DNA of 64,000 nucleotides from Patagioenas fasciata (Eukaryota > Chordata > Aves > Columbiformes > Columbidae). The stretch lies in NCBI RefSeq assembly GCF_037038585.1, contig NC_092525.1, positions 17,526,867 through 17,590,866 of the forward strand, given 5' to 3'. Position 1 is the first letter of the stretch, and each line of letters opens with the position of its first letter. This document shows, piece after piece, positions 61,627 through 64,000 of the stretch. Below the pieces are notes generated by a model, which saw only the letters and a list, made by a program, of their open reading frames with translations, made no database searches and was not told the DNA's origin. The position numbers and the translations under genes were made by a program.

Positions 61627-64000
61627 GAAATGCTAATGAGTGAGGAAAACTGGAGACTGTTCTGAAGAAGGATTTAGATTGGAGATACCTCCTGATGGTA
61701 GGGTGGATGGAGTGTTGTCCCCCACAGCAGTCCCTGATTCCACAGTGTCCAGGAGGGAACAATACAGCCCTGCTGCCACAAATCAGAAGGGTAAGTGACA
61801 GTGCTTTTATGGTGCCAAATGGAAGTAACAAAATGCAGGAAGCATCTTGTCAGATGTCACTTAGCATCGATATCACGGGGGAATCTGGGAACGGGATTTG
61901 CCTGCATAGTAGGAATTCCTCAGTCCAGGGAAAGGGAGAAGCAGAAATGGCAAGAGGGGCAGAATCTAATCTTGGCCTGTCGAATGAAGGGGAAAGATCG
62001 CTCAGTTCCAACTTTATCTCGGGGAGCAAACACACAGTTTGACACATTATCGTTTTACTGACCCGGCTCGATTCCTTGTTGCCCTGTAGGATTCCTGCCT
62101 TAATCACAAGACAGGAGGAAAATGACGATGCAGGAGAGCACCTCTCCCACGCAGGGTCTAACAAACAAATGCAAAAAGCTGACAGTGCACTTAAAGGAGA
62201 CATCCACAAGGAGAACGCTGAAAAAGATTTTTCAGATGACATTTCGTAAGGAAATAAGCACCCACCTCAAACACATTTCTGAAGACAGATCACAATCACC
62301 AAAGCCATTAAGAATTTTTAAATTAAGTCAATCCCCATCACACCTTTACTCAACACACTCCTCAAAGTGCAGAGAAAACAGCCCAAAGAGCTGCAGGCTG
62401 GAGAAGGAGCTGACTCTGGGTCTTGATGGGCCACAGGAGGAAGGTTCCAGCCCAGACCGAGAGCTGAGCCGGGGGACTGAAACCCCAGTCCCAGCTCCCT
62501 GTAAATCATGGGCTGTCCAGACTGTGGTTTTGTTTCTCCAGCTAAACAAGGAAGGGTCAGATCACAATGAGATGAACATTTCACTGTGTGAGCAGAAACG
62601 TTTTCTTCCTGAGCACATGGCATGCACATGAATGCAGGAGTATGAGAAAGAGATGGAAAAATCAGGATACAATTATGAAACTACCTAGCTACGCACTTCG
62701 GATTGACCTGTGCCGTGCACTGTATTATCTCATTTGATACATGTGGGTTGGCTGGGAGAGGGCTGGTGAGATTACACGTGCAGGGAAACCAACTTGGATC
62801 CTGGAAGCAACATCGTTGTGCTAACAAGACGCTCCACCTAAACTAATTAGCCCTGCCTTTCAACAGGCTTAATTAGGTGGGGCACCATCCCGCGCTGTTG
62901 TGGCGAGACGGTTTCCGGCTCTGGCTCAGCCACAGCCTGTCTGAGGACGTCGGCGCTTCGCTACCTGGTGCCACGGACTGACCATGGGTGCGATGGAACT
63001 TTCTAGGCAGACAACAGCAATGATTTTAATTCAACAAAGGGGAAAAAAAATAAGCATGAAAGATGCAAGGGACTAACCGTATTCTGTTTCACTGTGTCCA
63101 AAGAATTTTGCAAAGCACAAACAAAAAGGTCTGCATTTGGATCTGCCACAGAATCCAGATGTTGCTTTCATCCACATACTCATCAATTCAGGTTTTGAAC
63201 CAGTTTAACCTAGAGATAATAAAACTTAGTGAAGCAGACACTGGAGTAGGAAATGGAAGAGGAACCTCAGGAAGGAATCCTGGAAGCACAAAGCACAGTG
63301 CCAATCCACCTACAAAGCTCCACTTGGCTACTGGTGTTAGATGTAAAGACAAAGTTTGTTAATAATCCTTGGCTATTCATGAGGCGAATTATTCAGAAAT
63401 TTTAAATGAGGGTCAGAATAAGGCTACTCATGTCATGACAGCAATGTAGAACAGGCTGCTGGGAAAATGTTAGACCTGTTTACATCCTTTTCCTTGGCTC
63501 CTGTAAAGGTTATAATTTAACACAAAATTGTCCTCCATTTCCTTTCAATTTAATTTCCTTAAGGTTTGCAATATGAAAGTTTAGAATGTGGCTTCTAGAG
63601 GCATCCCAACCATAGTTCCTAGGAATTCCTTAAGATGCATATCAACTTTCATGTCCGTATATCCTGCTCTCAGCCTTGGCAAGACTGGGCATACAGTCAG
63701 TTCTGAGCCACCATTTAAATGATATGAATTATAAAATATAATTGTGTTTTTTTTCATGGCTAAAAGTAATATCTTGAAAGCATTATCCTTTAGGATGGAA
63801 GCTTAAAAAAATGATTTAGTTTGGAATTTTAATCTGTTTTCCTACAATAGATATTTTACATACCCAAAGGGTAATAAAGTCAACCTCGCTGACTTACCTT
63901 ATTTGAACTTTCTGCCCTTACTTAGTCTTTCAAAATAAATGAATACAACTGTCATCGTACAGCTGAAACCCACAGATACTGCTCCTCCGCAATGAGCAGA

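Larger units (their letters stand above)
49801..64000 (-). other. PDE4B: Upstream PDE4B intron (long isoforms)
   Basis: I saw no exon encoding UCR1 or linker LR1 here. The only recognisable items are a C-rich minisatellite (49850-50290), a purine tract (56415-56463), a 25-bp tandem duplication (61577-61626) and a diverged CR1 fragment (59845-60215). It should be intronic for long isoforms whose first exons lie beyond 64000. For the short isoform it is 5' flanking sequence. Confidence 0.6.

Noticed and set aside
62122-62631. 169-residue plus-strand frame, Lys/Ser/Thr-rich
   Set aside because: No recognisable family, and no splice or promoter context was found. It probably opens by chance.
1-64000. 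tRNA, rRNA, CRISPR arrays, operons or bacterial elements
   Set aside because: None was seen. The window is spliced vertebrate sequence, and the tandem repeats found are minisatellites, not spacer-repeat arrays.

Overview
This is a stretch of vertebrate nuclear genome, almost certainly from a bird. Genes are split into GT-AG exons and there are no operons. The interspersed repeats that can be recognised are all CR1 LINE fragments with the typical avian 3' end (beginning CATAGAAT or CACAGAAT when seen in reverse). No SINE was recognised.

The main content is PDE4B, a cAMP-specific 3',5'-cyclic phosphodiesterase, on the minus strand. Ten coding exons between 49533 and 24887 join in frame into a 562-residue protein (563 if the first of two adjacent ATGs is used). 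The length, N-terminus and C-terminus (...SPVDT) match the short isoform PDE4B2. The first exon lies in a CpG island (about 49200-49800) that should be the short-isoform promoter. About 1.7 kb of 3'UTR follows the stop codon and ends near a single AATAAA at 23174-23169. Exons for the long-isoform UCR1 region were not recognised in 49534-64000, so that stretch reads as the intron of the long isoforms, upstream of the internal promoter.

About 10 kb beyond the PDE4B 3' end, on the same strand, a very short coding exon (Kozak plus ATGATGGAAG, then a GTAGGT donor) sits at 12188-12179 below another CpG island (about 12200-13050). Its sequence, its phase and the order seen in other vertebrates point to the first coding exon of SGIP1. 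Positions 1-12178 would then be SGIP1 intron 1.

Layout from low to high coordinates: SGIP1 intron 1 (1-12178); SGIP1 exon 1 and promoter island (12179-13050); intergenic region with CR1 copies and a degenerate CAGCTGTG-rich minisatellite (13051-23149); PDE4B 3'UTR and exons 10 to 2 (23150-34511); a 14.8 kb intron with a 41-bp minisatellite, a CR1 copy and an unexplained coding-like island at 47.4 kb; exon 1 and promoter (49306-49800); a C-rich minisatellite (49850-50290); then upstream PDE4B intron to the end of the window.

I found no clear sign of a wholly new biological system. The best leads are the splice acceptor read through as coding sequence by the short PDE4B isoform, a near-identical inverted CR1 pair bracketing PDE4B exons 2-9, the 41-bp minisatellite, the coding-like island at 47.4 kb, and a perfect CRE palindrome in the SGIP1 island.
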